A stretch of DNA of 64,000 nt from Polyangiaceae bacterium (lineage in GTDB: Bacteria > Myxococcota_A > Polyangia > Polyangiales > Polyangiaceae), in the NCBI GenBank assembly GCA_013361525.1, contig JABFXY010000192.1, forward strand, positions 1 through 64,000, written 5' to 3'. The notes beneath the pieces were generated by a model. It made no database searches. It saw nothing but the letters and a program-made list of their open reading frames with translations, and was not told where the DNA came from. Below are positions 1-8,668 of this stretch, one piece after another (position 1 is the first letter of the stretch; each line of letters begins with the position of its first letter). Position numbers and translations under genes: made by a program.

Positions 1-33
1 GCCGGAGCCGCAGCCGCAGCTGCCGCCGCGCCC

Positions 34-945
34 TCAACCCCCCGGAACCAACACGATCCGCCCCCGCACCTCTCGCCGTTCCAGCATCGCATGTGCACGC
101 GCCGCGTCGCCGAGCGGCATGACCGTCACGGGCACTTCGGGAAGCTTCAGCTCCAACAGCGCTTTGGTCGCGGCGCGCAGACCGTCACCATCGAGGTCCT
201 CGGTCGAATAACCGGTCAGCGTGAGCGCATGGAGCAGGCTCCAGGCGTCGAAATGCACGTCGCCGCCTCCCATCGCGCCGACGATGCAGTAGCGACCTCC
301 GTGTCGCAGGGACGCGATGAGCTCGGAGAAGATCGGCCCGGCGACGACGTCGAACACCGCGTCGGCGCTGCTCGGCTTCGGGAGCGGCGAGCTTCGATCC
401 AATGCGATGACGTGCGCGCCCGCGGTCCGCGCGAGCAAGACCGCCAACGTTCCGACGCCTCCTGAAGCGCCGGTGACGACAATGGTCTTTTCGCGCAGCG
501 TCCCCAGCTTGCCGAGCCCTTCGTACGCGGTGACGCCCGCGAGGCCGACCGCTGCGAACGCGATCGGGTCGATCGACGCCGGCAGTTTTGCGACTGCGGA
601 CGCGGATACCGTCACGTGTTCGGCATAGCCGCCGTCTCGTTCGGCACGCACGCCGCCCAATCCCTGCATCATCGTCCAGACCCGATCGCCGGCGCGTAGC
701 CCGTCGACGCCGCTGCCGATCTCGCTCACGTCGCCGACGACCTCCAACCCAGGCACGTACGGCAACGCCGGCACTCGACGAATGGCCCAGTTGCCGGCGC
801 GAATCTCCAAGTCGGAGTGGTTCACGGCGGAGGCGAGGGCGCGAATGCGGACTTCGTCGCGTGCGAGCGGCGCGAGCTCGCGCTCTTCCAGCGAGAGGAC
901 TTCCGGACCGCCCATTTTCCGCATCACGACGGCGCGCGATTTCAT
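34..945 (-). CDS. Zinc-independent MDR-family oxidoreductase (quinone oxidoreductase-like)
   Basis: A 303-residue medium-chain dehydrogenase/reductase, somewhat shorter than the usual 320-340. The N-terminal GroES-like half carries NHSDLEIRAG and the glycine-rich GLEVVGDVSEIGSG. The nucleotide-binding half starts at GASGGVGTLAVLLA, the dinucleotide-binding loop. No structural-zinc cysteine cluster is visible, which fits the quinone oxidoreductase/enoyl reductase branch using NADPH. The ATG at 945 is followed by a canonical first beta strand. Substrate unknown. It is transcribed in the same direction as the lipoprotein gene upstream (stop at 991), 45 bases away, so cotranscription is possible. 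Confidence 0.85.
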   Translation of the reverse strand: MKSRAVVMRKMGGPEVLSLEERELAPLARDEVRIRALASAVNHSDLEIRAGNWAIRRVPALPYVPGLEVVGDVSEIGSGVDGLRAGDRVWTMMQGLGGVRAERDGGYAEHVTVSASAVAKLPASIDPIAFAAVGLAGVTAYEGLGKLGTLREKTIVVTGASGGVGTLAVLLARTAGAHVIALDRSSPLPKPSSADAVFDVVAGPIFSELIASLRHGGRYCIVGAMGGGDVHFDAWSLLHALTLTGYSTEDLDGDGLRAATKALLELKLPEVPVTVMPLGDAARAHAMLERREVRGRIVLVPGG

Positions 946-990
946 CGCGCCATTTCGCGTCGGCTCGACGCACCGGTCAAGCCGGCTCGG

Positions 991-2220
991 TCACTCGTAG
1001 GCCGACACAGGCAAGGTGAGCACGAACGACTTCTGGACGTTCTGCGCATCCAACGTCGCACCGAGCAAGACCGAGCCGTCATCGGACGCGGCGAGGACGT
1101 TTGCGAGCACGACGCCTTCCGGAATTTCGATCCCATTCGCAGCAGCGATCTCCGCCAGGCTCTTCATGCCCGCTTCCGGCGTCCAAACGAAGGCCGTCGG
1201 CAGGGTGAAGAACGGATTGCCGACGCCGCCGAAGATGAGCTTTCCGTCGGCCGCGATCGCGTTCGGATAGACGGGATCGCTCGGTAGCGCCGTGGGCAAC
1301 GTGCCGAGGTAAACGACGCCGTCGGCTTCGCTCCAGGTGAAGCCTGCTTCGGCCCAGATCCCTGCGACGAGCCGGCCGTCGCGGCTGATCGAGAGCACCT
1401 CGCCCGGCGCGTCTTGGTTGTCCGGATCGAGGAGGAACCCGCTGCCGTCGGATTGCCAAACAGCCGGTGAGCGATCGACGGGGCCGTTTTGCGCGAACCC
1501 GGCGGCGACCTTTCCGTCGTCCGAGATGACCGTCGCGCGGTTCGTCGGTCCGAGCTTCGAGCCCTCGAACGGCTCGCCGAGCACGTCGAGCAGCATCATC
1601 ACGCCGGTCTTCGTGCCGTCGTCGGTCCAACGAAACGCTTCAGGCGCACAACCGTTCCACACGAGGCCGACGACGACGAGGCCGTCTGCGCTCACGTCGA
1701 ACGCCGATCCGTCGTCTTGGTCGCAACCGGAATAGGGGCTTTGGAGGTGCCGCCAATCGTTCTCCGCACTCCAGATCGCCGCCTCGACGGGCTCTCCGTG
1801 GAACGCCGAGATGCGACCATTTTCGGATACACCGGTCGCGAGATGGCGCAATGGATCGCCGACTGCCGTCTTCAGCGTGAGCTCTTTGGTCGCGAGGTCG
1901 TAGAAGTAGAGATCGCCCTCGAGCGACCCATTGTCCTGGAGCAATGCAATCGACCCATCGGGTGTGAGGTCGACCGGCATGCTCGGGTCGAGGATCGCGA
2001 GCGAAGCCTCGGGCGCCATGCCACCGCCTCCACCCGACCCACCGTCGGCTCCGCCGGCGCCTCCGATGCTCCCGCCCGTGCCGCCGCTCCCACCGTCCGT
2101 CGGCGCGCCGCCGCCCGTGCCGCCGGCGCCACCCTCGCTCGGGTTCGAGTCGTCGCCGCAGCCGAACGCGACGAGAGCCATGGCGGCGGCGAGCAGGGAA
2201 ATACGCGGCGATACGGTCAT
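991..2220 (-). CDS. Lipoprotein with HAF-type beta-propeller repeats
   Basis: A secreted lipoprotein of 409 residues. I place the start at the ATG ending at 2220: it begins a signal peptide with lipobox ALVAFGC (Cys21), whereas the longer open frame adds a non-hydrophobic leader. A Gly/Thr/Ser-rich linker of about 50 residues follows. The body has repeats of the form A-DVSADG-VVVG-W--APEAFRW and ISDDGKVAAGFA, the pattern of extracellular HAF repeats, which fold as propeller blades. No catalytic residues are apparent, so it may be a surface binding or structural protein. It is divergent from the AfsR-like regulator. Confidence 0.8.
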   Translation of the reverse strand: MTVSPRISLLAAAMALVAFGCGDDSNPSEGGAGGTGGGAPTDGGSGGTGGSIGGAGGADGGSGGGGGMAPEASLAILDPSMPVDLTPDGSIALLQDNGSLEGDLYFYDLATKELTLKTAVGDPLRHLATGVSENGRISAFHGEPVEAAIWSAENDWRHLQSPYSGCDQDDGSAFDVSADGLVVVGLVWNGCAPEAFRWTDDGTKTGVMMLLDVLGEPFEGSKLGPTNRATVISDDGKVAAGFAQNGPVDRSPAVWQSDGSGFLLDPDNQDAPGEVLSISRDGRLVAGIWAEAGFTWSEADGVVYLGTLPTALPSDPVYPNAIAADGKLIFGGVGNPFFTLPTAFVWTPEAGMKSLAEIAAANGIEIPEGVVLANVLAASDDGSVLLGATLDAQNVQKSFVLTLPVSAYE

Positions 2221-2319
2221 TCGATGCACGAAAAGCTCCTGTTCACGGTCGGCCGTTCGAGCGGGGCCGACGCTCGAGTCAGCGTGTCTCGTCGCGGCCC
2301 GCCCGGCCACGGACGAGCT

Positions 2320-2335
2320 CGGGCAAATTCGGGCA
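2320..2335 (+). promoter_or_regulatory. Tandem direct repeat upstream of the winged-helix regulator
   Basis: Two copies of CGGGCA lie at 2320-2325 and 2330-2335, separated by AATT, giving a 10-bp period. They sit 35-50 bases before the ATG of the winged-helix regulator, in the 149-bp divergent region. OmpR/AfsR-type winged helices commonly bind tandem direct repeats with this spacing, so this may be an autoregulatory site. The repeat is short and could be chance. Confidence 0.3.
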
Positions 2336-2369
2336 GACCTCGTTCCAAGCGATAAGATGGCCGCGCCTC

Positions 2370-5162
2370 ATGGATTGGGTGGTCCTCGCAGGAGGCGGTG
2401 CCGACCTCTCGCAGCAGATCGTCTGCGTCGGCGACGAGCGCGTCCGTCTCACGACGAAGGAGCGCGACCTGCTCGCATACCTCGCGCGCAACGCGGGTCG
2501 CACGATCACCCGCAGCGAGCTGTTGGTGACGGTCTGGGGCAACCCGGCGAACGGCTCGGAGGAGCCGGTCTACAGCGCCGTCAAACGCCTGCGCGCCAAG
2601 ATTGACCGTGGTGCGCACCGCCACATCGTGGGCGTGCACGGCGATGGCTACCGCTGGTCACCGGCCCCGCCGCTCGCGGCGGAGAAAGCGCCGGCCGTTC
2701 GAGCCGCCTCGCCGACGCGCTTTTTCGGTCGCGAGGTAGAGCTGCTCCAGGCTCGAGAGGCATTTGCGTCCGGGCACCGCCTCGTCACGCTCGTCGGGCC
2801 CGGCGGAGCAGGCAAGACGCGCTGCGCACTGGAGATCGTCGCGACCATTCCATTCGTCTTTGCGGATCTCTCGAGCGCGACCACCGAGAGCGCGGTGCTC
2901 TCGACGCTCGCGTCGGCGCTCGGCGTTCCACTCGACGGCGCGGAGTCGTCGGAGTGGTCGCACGGGATCGGGCGTGCGCTTGCGTCCAATCGAGAGCGGC
3001 TCGTCGTCCTCGACAACGCCGAGCACGTCGTCGACGTCGTCGCGCGGCACGTCGCGGGCTGGCTCTCGGCGAGCCCGCCGCTCCTCGTCACGTCACGCGA
3101 GCCCTTGCGTATCGCTGGAGAGACGGTCGTTCCGATTGGGCCGCTCTCGCCGGCGCACGCGGTCGATCTCTTCATGGACCGCGCGAAGTCCGCCGGCGCA
3201 CTGGCTCCCGATCCGGCGATCGTGTCGGTTATCGTCGAGCGCGTCGATCGCCTGCCGCTATCGCTCGAGCTCGCTGCGGCGCTCGTTCCTCAGCTCGGCG
3301 CGAAGGACCTCCTCGACAGCCTCGACGCGCAGCTCTCGACGTTGGTCTCCGGCGCACGCGACGCGCCGGCGCGGCATGCGACCTTGCGCGCAGCCGTGGA
3401 GTGGTCGTGGTCGTTTCTTTCGGATCGTGAACGCGAAGTGCTCGGCGAGCTGGCAGTGTTCGAGGGCTCGTTCGACCTCGCCGCTGCAAAGGCCGTCGTT
3501 GGTGCACCCGATGCAATGGTGATGATCGCGAGCTTGTGCCGCCGATGTCAGGTTCGGACCGACGGCGACCGATGGGTCCTTTACGCGGGTGTTCGTGAGC
3601 TCGCGCGCGAGCGCGCGACGGCGCACACGGAAGCGTCGGGGCGCCACGCCGCGCACTACGTCGGCGCGGGGGAGGCCGCCGCTGCCTCTCTCGAAGGGCC
3701 TGACCACGCCGCGGGGGCGCGGACCCTGGCCGCCGATCTTCCGGAGCTCGTCGCAGCGTGGCAGCGGGTCGTCGAACGTGATCGCATCACCGCTGCGCGG
3801 CTCGCCCTCGTCATCGATCGCGCGTGGGGCCTGCAGGCGAGGCGGTCCGGCGCGCGACGCGCGCTCCTGTCGAGGAGCCGTGAGGGGCTCGAGGATGCAG
3901 CGCTTCGATGTTCACTGCTTTTCGCAGAGGGAAAGGTCGAGGGGGCACCGGCTGCGCTGCTCGACGAGGCGCTCGCGCTGGCTTCGGATGCGCGTACCGA
4001 GGCGGAGGTTCGCCTGGCGCGGGGGGAACGCCTCGCCGCCTCGGGGCTTCGAGCGGCGCGCGACGAGCTCGAACGGGCGGGCGTGCTCGCGACGACGTCC
4101 GGGTCGAATGCGCTCCGCGGTCGTGTGCTCGCCGCACTCGGGGAGGTGTTCTATGCGCACGGTGTCGTGGCCGAAGCGAGCGAGCGGCTGCGCGCCGCGC
4201 TCGTCCTCCACACCACGGCGGGGGATCGTCGCGCGATCGCGCGCACGTCCGCGTTGCTTGCGCACGTCGATCGGCTGGAGGCCGGTGGGCGAGCCGCGCG
4301 AGGTCTCCTCGAGCAGGCGGAGGAAGCCGCCTCCGAGCTTGGTGATCCCGTCGTTCGTGCGCGCGTCCTGCTCGATCTCGGCCAGCACCTCACGCGAACC
4401 GGCGATCAGGTCGGTGGGAGAGCCGCGCTCGCGGAGGCGTCCGAGCTGTTCGACCGCGTCGGCTTCGTGCGCGAACGCGCGCTTCTTCACCTTCACCTCA
4501 CCGAGACGCTCGTCGGCATGGGTGATCTCGACGCGGCCCTCGGCGAAGGTCTTGCCGCGCTCGCGATGCTCCCCGACCCGAACGACGTGAGTCGTTCCAC
4601 GGTGCACGAAGCCGTCGGCTGCATTCACATGTTGCGGTCCAACTTCGATCAGGCCGAAAAGTGGCTCGAAAAGGGCCTCGATATCGCGCGCGAGGTAGGC
4701 GCAGCCCGGTCCGAATGCACCCTCCTCGGCAAGCGGGGGCTACTCCACCTTTCGCAAGGTGACGCCGTCCGCGCGTGGACCGACTTCGATACGGCGGTCC
4801 GCAAAAACGAAGAGCGAGGCTCGAGCCACATCACCGGCGCGAGCCTCGCCGACCGTGCGCTGGCCGCGTTTGCGTTGAACCGCGACGAGGAAGCGAAGTG
4901 CGACCTCGCTCGGGCGCGGTTGCTTCTCGAGGAGCCTGCCGACGAGAGCACCGCAGGCAAGATGTTATTGGGCTGTGAGGTCGTGGGCCGCGCGCTCGGA
5001 GCGATCGACGCAGGAACGACGGCGGAAGCGTCGCATATGGCGGTGAAGGCGAACATGACGCCGATGTTCGATCGGGTGCCGCCGCACGAGTGGAATGTGG
5101 TGTTGCGCTTGCTCGATTGGTTGGTGGGGTGTGTTCGGGTTTGGGTGCCGAAGGCTCATTGA
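2370..5162 (+). CDS. AfsR/SARP-like STAND regulator: winged helix, NB-ARC ATPase, TPR
   Basis: A 930-residue signal-transduction ATPase. Residues 1-97 form an OmpR/PhoB-type winged helix (RTITRSELLVTVWG, then HIVGVHGDGYRW). The NB-ARC/AAA module follows, with Walker A GPGGAGKT at 143-150 and Walker B LVVLDNAEHV near 211. From about residue 450 to the end there are helical repeats consistent with TPRs. In this family the repeats hold the ATPase closed until a ligand or partner binds; the open form binds DNA and activates transcription. Target genes cannot be read from the sequence. The divergent lipoprotein gene and its own promoter are candidates. Confidence 0.85.
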   Translation: MDWVVLAGGGADLSQQIVCVGDERVRLTTKERDLLAYLARNAGRTITRSELLVTVWGNPANGSEEPVYSAVKRLRAKIDRGAHRHIVGVHGDGYRWSPAPPLAAEKAPAVRAASPTRFFGREVELLQAREAFASGHRLVTLVGPGGAGKTRCALEIVATIPFVFADLSSATTESAVLSTLASALGVPLDGAESSEWSHGIGRALASNRERLVVLDNAEHVVDVVARHVAGWLSASPPLLVTSREPLRIAGETVVPIGPLSPAHAVDLFMDRAKSAGALAPDPAIVSVIVERVDRLPLSLELAAALVPQLGAKDLLDSLDAQLSTLVSGARDAPARHATLRAAVEWSWSFLSDREREVLGELAVFEGSFDLAAAKAVVGAPDAMVMIASLCRRCQVRTDGDRWVLYAGVRELARERATAHTEASGRHAAHYVGAGEAAAASLEGPDHAAGARTLAADLPELVAAWQRVVERDRITAARLALVIDRAWGLQARRSGARRALLSRSREGLEDAALRCSLLFAEGKVEGAPAALLDEALALASDARTEAEVRLARGERLAASGLRAARDELERAGVLATTSGSNALRGRVLAALGEVFYAHGVVAEASERLRAALVLHTTAGDRRAIARTSALLAHVDRLEAGGRAARGLLEQAEEAASELGDPVVRARVLLDLGQHLTRTGDQVGGRAALAEASELFDRVGFVRERALLHLHLTETLVGMGDLDAALGEGLAALAMLPDPNDVSRSTVHEAVGCIHMLRSNFDQAEKWLEKGLDIAREVGAARSECTLLGKRGLLHLSQGDAVRAWTDFDTAVRKNEERGSSHITGASLADRALAAFALNRDEEAKCDLARARLLLEEPADESTAGKMLLGCEVVGRALGAIDAGTTAEASHMAVKANMTPMFDRVPPHEWNVVLRLLDWLVGCVRVWVPKAH

Positions 5163-5213
5163 GTCCCGCCCTTTTCGTCGAAGTCGAGCGGGACCCTGCG
5201 CTTCGGACGCAGG
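5163..5213 (+). terminator. Possible mutually exclusive hairpins after the STAND regulator
   Basis: Immediately after the stop codon, GTCCCGC (5163-5169) can pair with GCGGGAC (5188-5194). An alternative stem uses CCTGCG (5195-5200) with CGCAGG (5208-5213). No U-tract follows. The site lies in a 194-bp convergent gap with no other recognisable feature. It may be a weak bidirectional terminator or mRNA 3'-end structure. Confidence 0.35.
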
Positions 5214-5356
5214 TCCTCGGGGGGCGACCGATCGCGTCAAACGTGGCAGGCCTATGGGATCGTGGATGACGCCGTCGTGTTAGACACGGACCTCTCCGCG
5301 CAGCGCGTGCGAGAGTCTTCGAGACGAGGATCGATGAATCGGGTCGAGCGGTCGCG

Positions 5357-7045
5357 TCATCGAATGCACGCGATATCGCGATCGCGGCAATCCCTGGTCC
5401 GGACGGTCTTGCCCATCGGGTCGACAAAACGGTTCGCGACGACGTACCCGGCTTCGCGCTCGAGGAGCACGCGCGCGGCGCCATTCGGCCAAGAGACGTC
5501 CTCGTATCTCAAGTTCTGATCGCTCGGGTACCCACCTTCGGTGTCGCGGATCTCGACTGCGCTGCGCTGATGGCGCTCGTCATAGGTCGTCAATAGCGCG
5601 TGGACCTCGGTTCCGTCGTCCGCGGGGGCGCCGTCCAGGCCGAAGCCGGCGAACGAGATCCGCGCCCCGGCCTCGTCGTAACGATAGATGTAGCGAGCGA
5701 CGTCACCAGCGAGCGTCGGCGCCCCATCGGCGTCGAAGTAGCTCTCCTCGACCACGAGGCCCCGGTCGTCGTACCGAGTTCGCTCTTCGTGCGGATAGTT
5801 GTCGTACAGGATGTCCGTAGGGTTGCCCTGCGCGTCGAATGCCTTGCAGGAAATCTCGCGACCCCGGTCGTCGTAGACATACCGCAGCACCGAGCCTTTC
5901 TGTGGAGCGCGCTCGACGGCCCACTGGCATTCAGCCGGCGCGTCCGCTGCGTCGAAGCAGCGCTTTTCGATGACGTCGCCGTTTCGGTCGAGAACGCGCA
6001 GGATGCGAGAGGGGGCGAAAGGCACCGGGACGAGCTTGCCGGTGGCATCGACATGGGCAACCGACGTTTCACCGCAATGCGCGTCCCGGCCGTACAGCAG
6101 CACGTGGGTGTTCTCGCTGATCACAACCGCGCCCGACGCGCTCACGGGCTCGGACTTCAGCAAACATCCATTTTCGTCGTACGTGAAGCGATCCGTGACT
6201 TTCGAGGACCCGCGCACGCTGCGCGGATTGTCGTCTCGATCGAGGCACGTCTCTGCGACCTTGTCCCCTGACGCGTCGTACGCGAAGGACATCCGCGTGC
6301 AGCCGTCGGCATTTGTGGTTTCGCGACCGGCTTCGTCGAAGAACGAGGTCCGGATCGTCAGACCGCGTTCGTCCACCTGGTAGTCGTATCGATGAACGTT
6401 CTCGGCGTCGCGGCGCGCTTCGCCCCCTCGCGCGAAGCAACCGCTGGCGACCAGGCGGCGCTGTTCGTCGTACGTCGAGCGGACTACCTCGCAGCCGTCG
6501 AGGTCGACCATGGTTCGGCCGGCCGCATCCTGGCAGGTTCTCTCGACGGGGTTGCCGGCCGCATCGTGCTCGAACACGAGTCGTGGGCAACCGCTAACGA
6601 ACGGCGAGCCCTGTCGATCGATGCGTGTCTGCACGCCGCCCTTTCCGAGCGTGACGGTCTCGACGAAGGTGCCTCGACTGTCCTCGACATGCATCTCCCA
6701 TCCTGCTCCCTCCAGGGCACGAACGATCCGCTTCGATCGCACGGCCCCCGACGGGGCGACCTCCTCGACCAAGGTGATTCGTCCGTGGTCACGCGTCAGC
6801 CGTAGATGGTGCTGACCCTTCACGGCGGCGGGGTCCGTGACGAGGACGGGCGCGATGTCGAGGCCCTCGACCATCCCGCGCGCGAGGATCGTCTCGGGGG
6901 GTGGTTCGTCCTCCGCCCTCACCGACGGGAAGTCCCGCTCGTCGCGCTGGTTGTGGCTGCAGCCGACGCTCGCTGACAGCACGCCCACCGCCAGGACCAC
7001 ATATCCCGAGGAGAGAAGCCGGGGGCTCGAAGACGTCAGTGTCAA
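5357..7045 (-). CDS. Lipoprotein with YD-type (RHS-like) repeats
   Basis: A 562-residue lipoprotein. The first start in frame is TTG at 7045. It gives a signal peptide with lipobox LSASVGC (Cys29), and no better ATG exists before the lipobox. The body is a long array of degenerate repeats of the type F-YDE-G---ETC-D--GR, for example RYIYRYDEAGARISFAGFG, which resemble the YD repeats of RHS/wall-associated proteins. In those proteins the repeats form a beta-sheet shell. There is no toxin-like C-terminal domain here; the chain ends shortly after RTRDCRDRDIACIR. A surface or periplasmic structural role is inferred. Confidence 0.75.
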   Translation of the reverse strand: MTLTSSSPRLLSSGYVVLAVGVLSASVGCSHNQRDERDFPSVRAEDEPPPETILARGMVEGLDIAPVLVTDPAAVKGQHHLRLTRDHGRITLVEEVAPSGAVRSKRIVRALEGAGWEMHVEDSRGTFVETVTLGKGGVQTRIDRQGSPFVSGCPRLVFEHDAAGNPVERTCQDAAGRTMVDLDGCEVVRSTYDEQRRLVASGCFARGGEARRDAENVHRYDYQVDERGLTIRTSFFDEAGRETTNADGCTRMSFAYDASGDKVAETCLDRDDNPRSVRGSSKVTDRFTYDENGCLLKSEPVSASGAVVISENTHVLLYGRDAHCGETSVAHVDATGKLVPVPFAPSRILRVLDRNGDVIEKRCFDAADAPAECQWAVERAPQKGSVLRYVYDDRGREISCKAFDAQGNPTDILYDNYPHEERTRYDDRGLVVEESYFDADGAPTLAGDVARYIYRYDEAGARISFAGFGLDGAPADDGTEVHALLTTYDERHQRSAVEIRDTEGGYPSDQNLRYEDVSWPNGAARVLLEREAGYVVANRFVDPMGKTVRTRDCRDRDIACIR

Positions 7046-7103
7046 CGCGGTACCAGTTCGTCTTCAGCGTGCTGGCGTCAACGCGCGGCCCTCCTGCCGT
7101 CCA

Positions 7104-7595
7104 CTATTCTCGAATCGTCGCCGAGACGGGGGCGTTCGCCAACCTGCTGCGCAACCGGACCCAGAAGCGGAACGCGCGCGCGAGCCACCGTGGCGGGATG
7201 CGCACCGGCTCGACGCGGGTGTTGTGGAACGCCGCGATGGACAAGCCTTCGCTCTGCCGGACGACGAGCAGGGTCTGTCGCGAGCGGCGCGCGCTCGGCA
7301 CGTCGCGGTGCCAGGGCCAGACGACCGCGCCCGACGCGTGCACGACGGCGACGTCGGAGCCGACCCAACGCACCGATTCGATCTCGCCGATGATGCGCGT
7401 GCCGTACAGCACGCCTTCGAATAGGGGGCGGTGCAGCGCGACGTTGGCGTCGCGGCCGCGATGGCGGCTGCCGTCGAATGCGACGTAGTCCGAGTCGGAC
7501 GTGAAGCGCGCGGCATACGCGTTCGCGTTACCCCAGAGGGCGAAGGTGTCGAGCACGTAGCGAGCGATCGCGCGGTCGTCTTGTGGTTCGGTCAT
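7104..7595 (-). CDS. NTF2-like (SgcJ/SnoaL-type) small protein
   Basis: A 163-residue protein starting at the ATG at 7595. The first helix and strand (DDRAIARYVLDTFALWG, then RFTSDSDYVAFDGSRHRG) match SgcJ/EcaC-type members of the NTF2-like cone fold, which bind small hydrophobic molecules or act as hydrolases or isomerases. A longer open frame reaching back to 8513 runs antisense through the LysR gene and is rejected. It is divergent from that LysR gene with only 64 bp between the starts, so it is the probable regulatory target. Confidence 0.75.
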   Translation of the reverse strand: MTEPQDDRAIARYVLDTFALWGNANAYAARFTSDSDYVAFDGSRHRGRDANVALHRPLFEGVLYGTRIIGEIESVRWVGSDVAVVHASGAVVWPWHRDVPSARRSRQTLLVVRQSEGLSIAAFHNTRVEPVRIPPRWLARAFRFWVRLRSRLANAPVSATIRE

Positions 7596-7630
7596 GCAGC
7601 TTGGATAGTCACGGCAATCATCAAGGACGA

Positions 7631-7657
7631 ATGATGAATGCTGATGATATTCATCAT
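7631..7657. promoter_or_regulatory. Palindromic operator between NTF2-like and LysR genes
   Basis: A perfect 9-bp inverted repeat: ATGATGAAT (7631-7639), a 9-base spacer, then ATTCATCAT (7649-7657). It ends 2 bases before the LysR ATG at 7660, so bound protein would cover the ribosome-binding region and probably the core promoter of the LysR gene. It also lies 36-62 bases upstream of the divergent NTF2-like start. The size and symmetry fit a LysR-type autoregulatory box. AT-rich sequence is conspicuous in an otherwise very GC-rich window. Confidence 0.6.
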
Positions 7658-7659
7658 CC

Positions 7660-8658
7660 ATGCTTAATGTGTCGAAGACGAATCTCAACTTGTTCGTCGT
7701 GCTGCACAGTGTGCTCACCGAGGGCAGCGTCACCCGCGCCGGCAAAAAGCTCGGCCTCTCGCAGACCGCGGTGTCGAACGCGCTCGCGCGCTTGCGCAGC
7801 GAGCTCGACGACCCACTGGTGGTGCGGCGGGGCAGGGGCATTGCGCCGACGCCGCGTGCGGAGGCGTTGCTTCCGGTCATCCATCGAGCCCTCGACGCCC
7901 TCGACTCGGCCCTCGCCAGGCCGGCTCCGTTCGACCCCGCTTCGAGCGTGCGAGCGTTCACGCTGGCGCTGACGGACGACCAGGAGATCGCCGATCTCCC
8001 ACGCATCTTCCGTGCTTTCCAGCGAGAGCTACCGCTTTCGTCGCTACGGGTGGAGACGACCGAACGGATGGTGGCCACCGATGGTCTCACCCGCGGCACC
8101 ATCGACGTCGCATTGGGCCCGACCATGGTGCGCGGCCCTGGTCTCAAGCAGCGCCCGCTGTTCATCGAGAGGGGCGTCTTGGTGGTCCGGCGAGGCCACC
8201 CGATCATCAAGCGCCGAGCGGCGCTTTCGGTCCTCGCCGAGCAGTGCTTCATCGACGTGCGTGTGGTCGGCGACGAGGGGGTTGGCCGGCGCTTGGCAGA
8301 GCGCCGCCTTCGTGAGGTCGGCTTCACGCCCAAAATTGCCTGCTCGGTGCCGCACTTCTTCGCGGCGGCGGTGCTCGCGAGCGAGGGCGACGCCATCGCT
8401 GCCATTCCGCGCCGCTTCGCCGAGCGCATGACGAAGCTGCTGCCGCTGGCGATCGTCGAGAGCCCATTGTCCGCGATGGAGCTGCCGATGGCGCTCTTCT
8501 GGCACGAGCGCACCGACGCCGATCCGGCGCATCGCTACATGCGCGACCTCATCACGACCGCGCTCGGCGAGCCGGCTCCGCGCGTGTCGAAGCGGGCGCG
8601 CCCGGGTACACGGGCTCGACCAGCCGGTCGCGGAGGGCCGCGCGTATCGCGACCGTGA
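7660..8658 (+). CDS. LysR-family transcriptional regulator (NodD-like branch)
   Basis: A 332-residue LTTR. The N-terminal helix-turn-helix reads LNLFVVLHSVLTEGSVTRAG then LGLSQTAVSNALARLR, characteristic of the NodD/SyrM-like subgroup. The remainder is the two-lobed effector-binding domain. The C-terminal 25 residues are Arg/Pro-rich and probably disordered. It presumably controls the divergent NTF2-like gene and itself through the palindrome at 7631-7657. No clear Shine-Dalgarno precedes the ATG because the palindrome occupies that position. The inducer is unknown. Confidence 0.9.
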   Translation: MLNVSKTNLNLFVVLHSVLTEGSVTRAGKKLGLSQTAVSNALARLRSELDDPLVVRRGRGIAPTPRAEALLPVIHRALDALDSALARPAPFDPASSVRAFTLALTDDQEIADLPRIFRAFQRELPLSSLRVETTERMVATDGLTRGTIDVALGPTMVRGPGLKQRPLFIERGVLVVRRGHPIIKRRAALSVLAEQCFIDVRVVGDEGVGRRLAERRLREVGFTPKIACSVPHFFAAAVLASEGDAIAAIPRRFAERMTKLLPLAIVESPLSAMELPMALFWHERTDADPAHRYMRDLITTALGEPAPRVSKRARPGTRARPAGRGGPRVSRP

Positions 8659-8668
8659 TCTCGGCCGT

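Noticed and set aside
5357..7045. RHS toxin with C-terminal polymorphic domain
   Set aside because: The chain ends right after the repeats with no extra domain, no immunity gene follows, and it has a lipobox.
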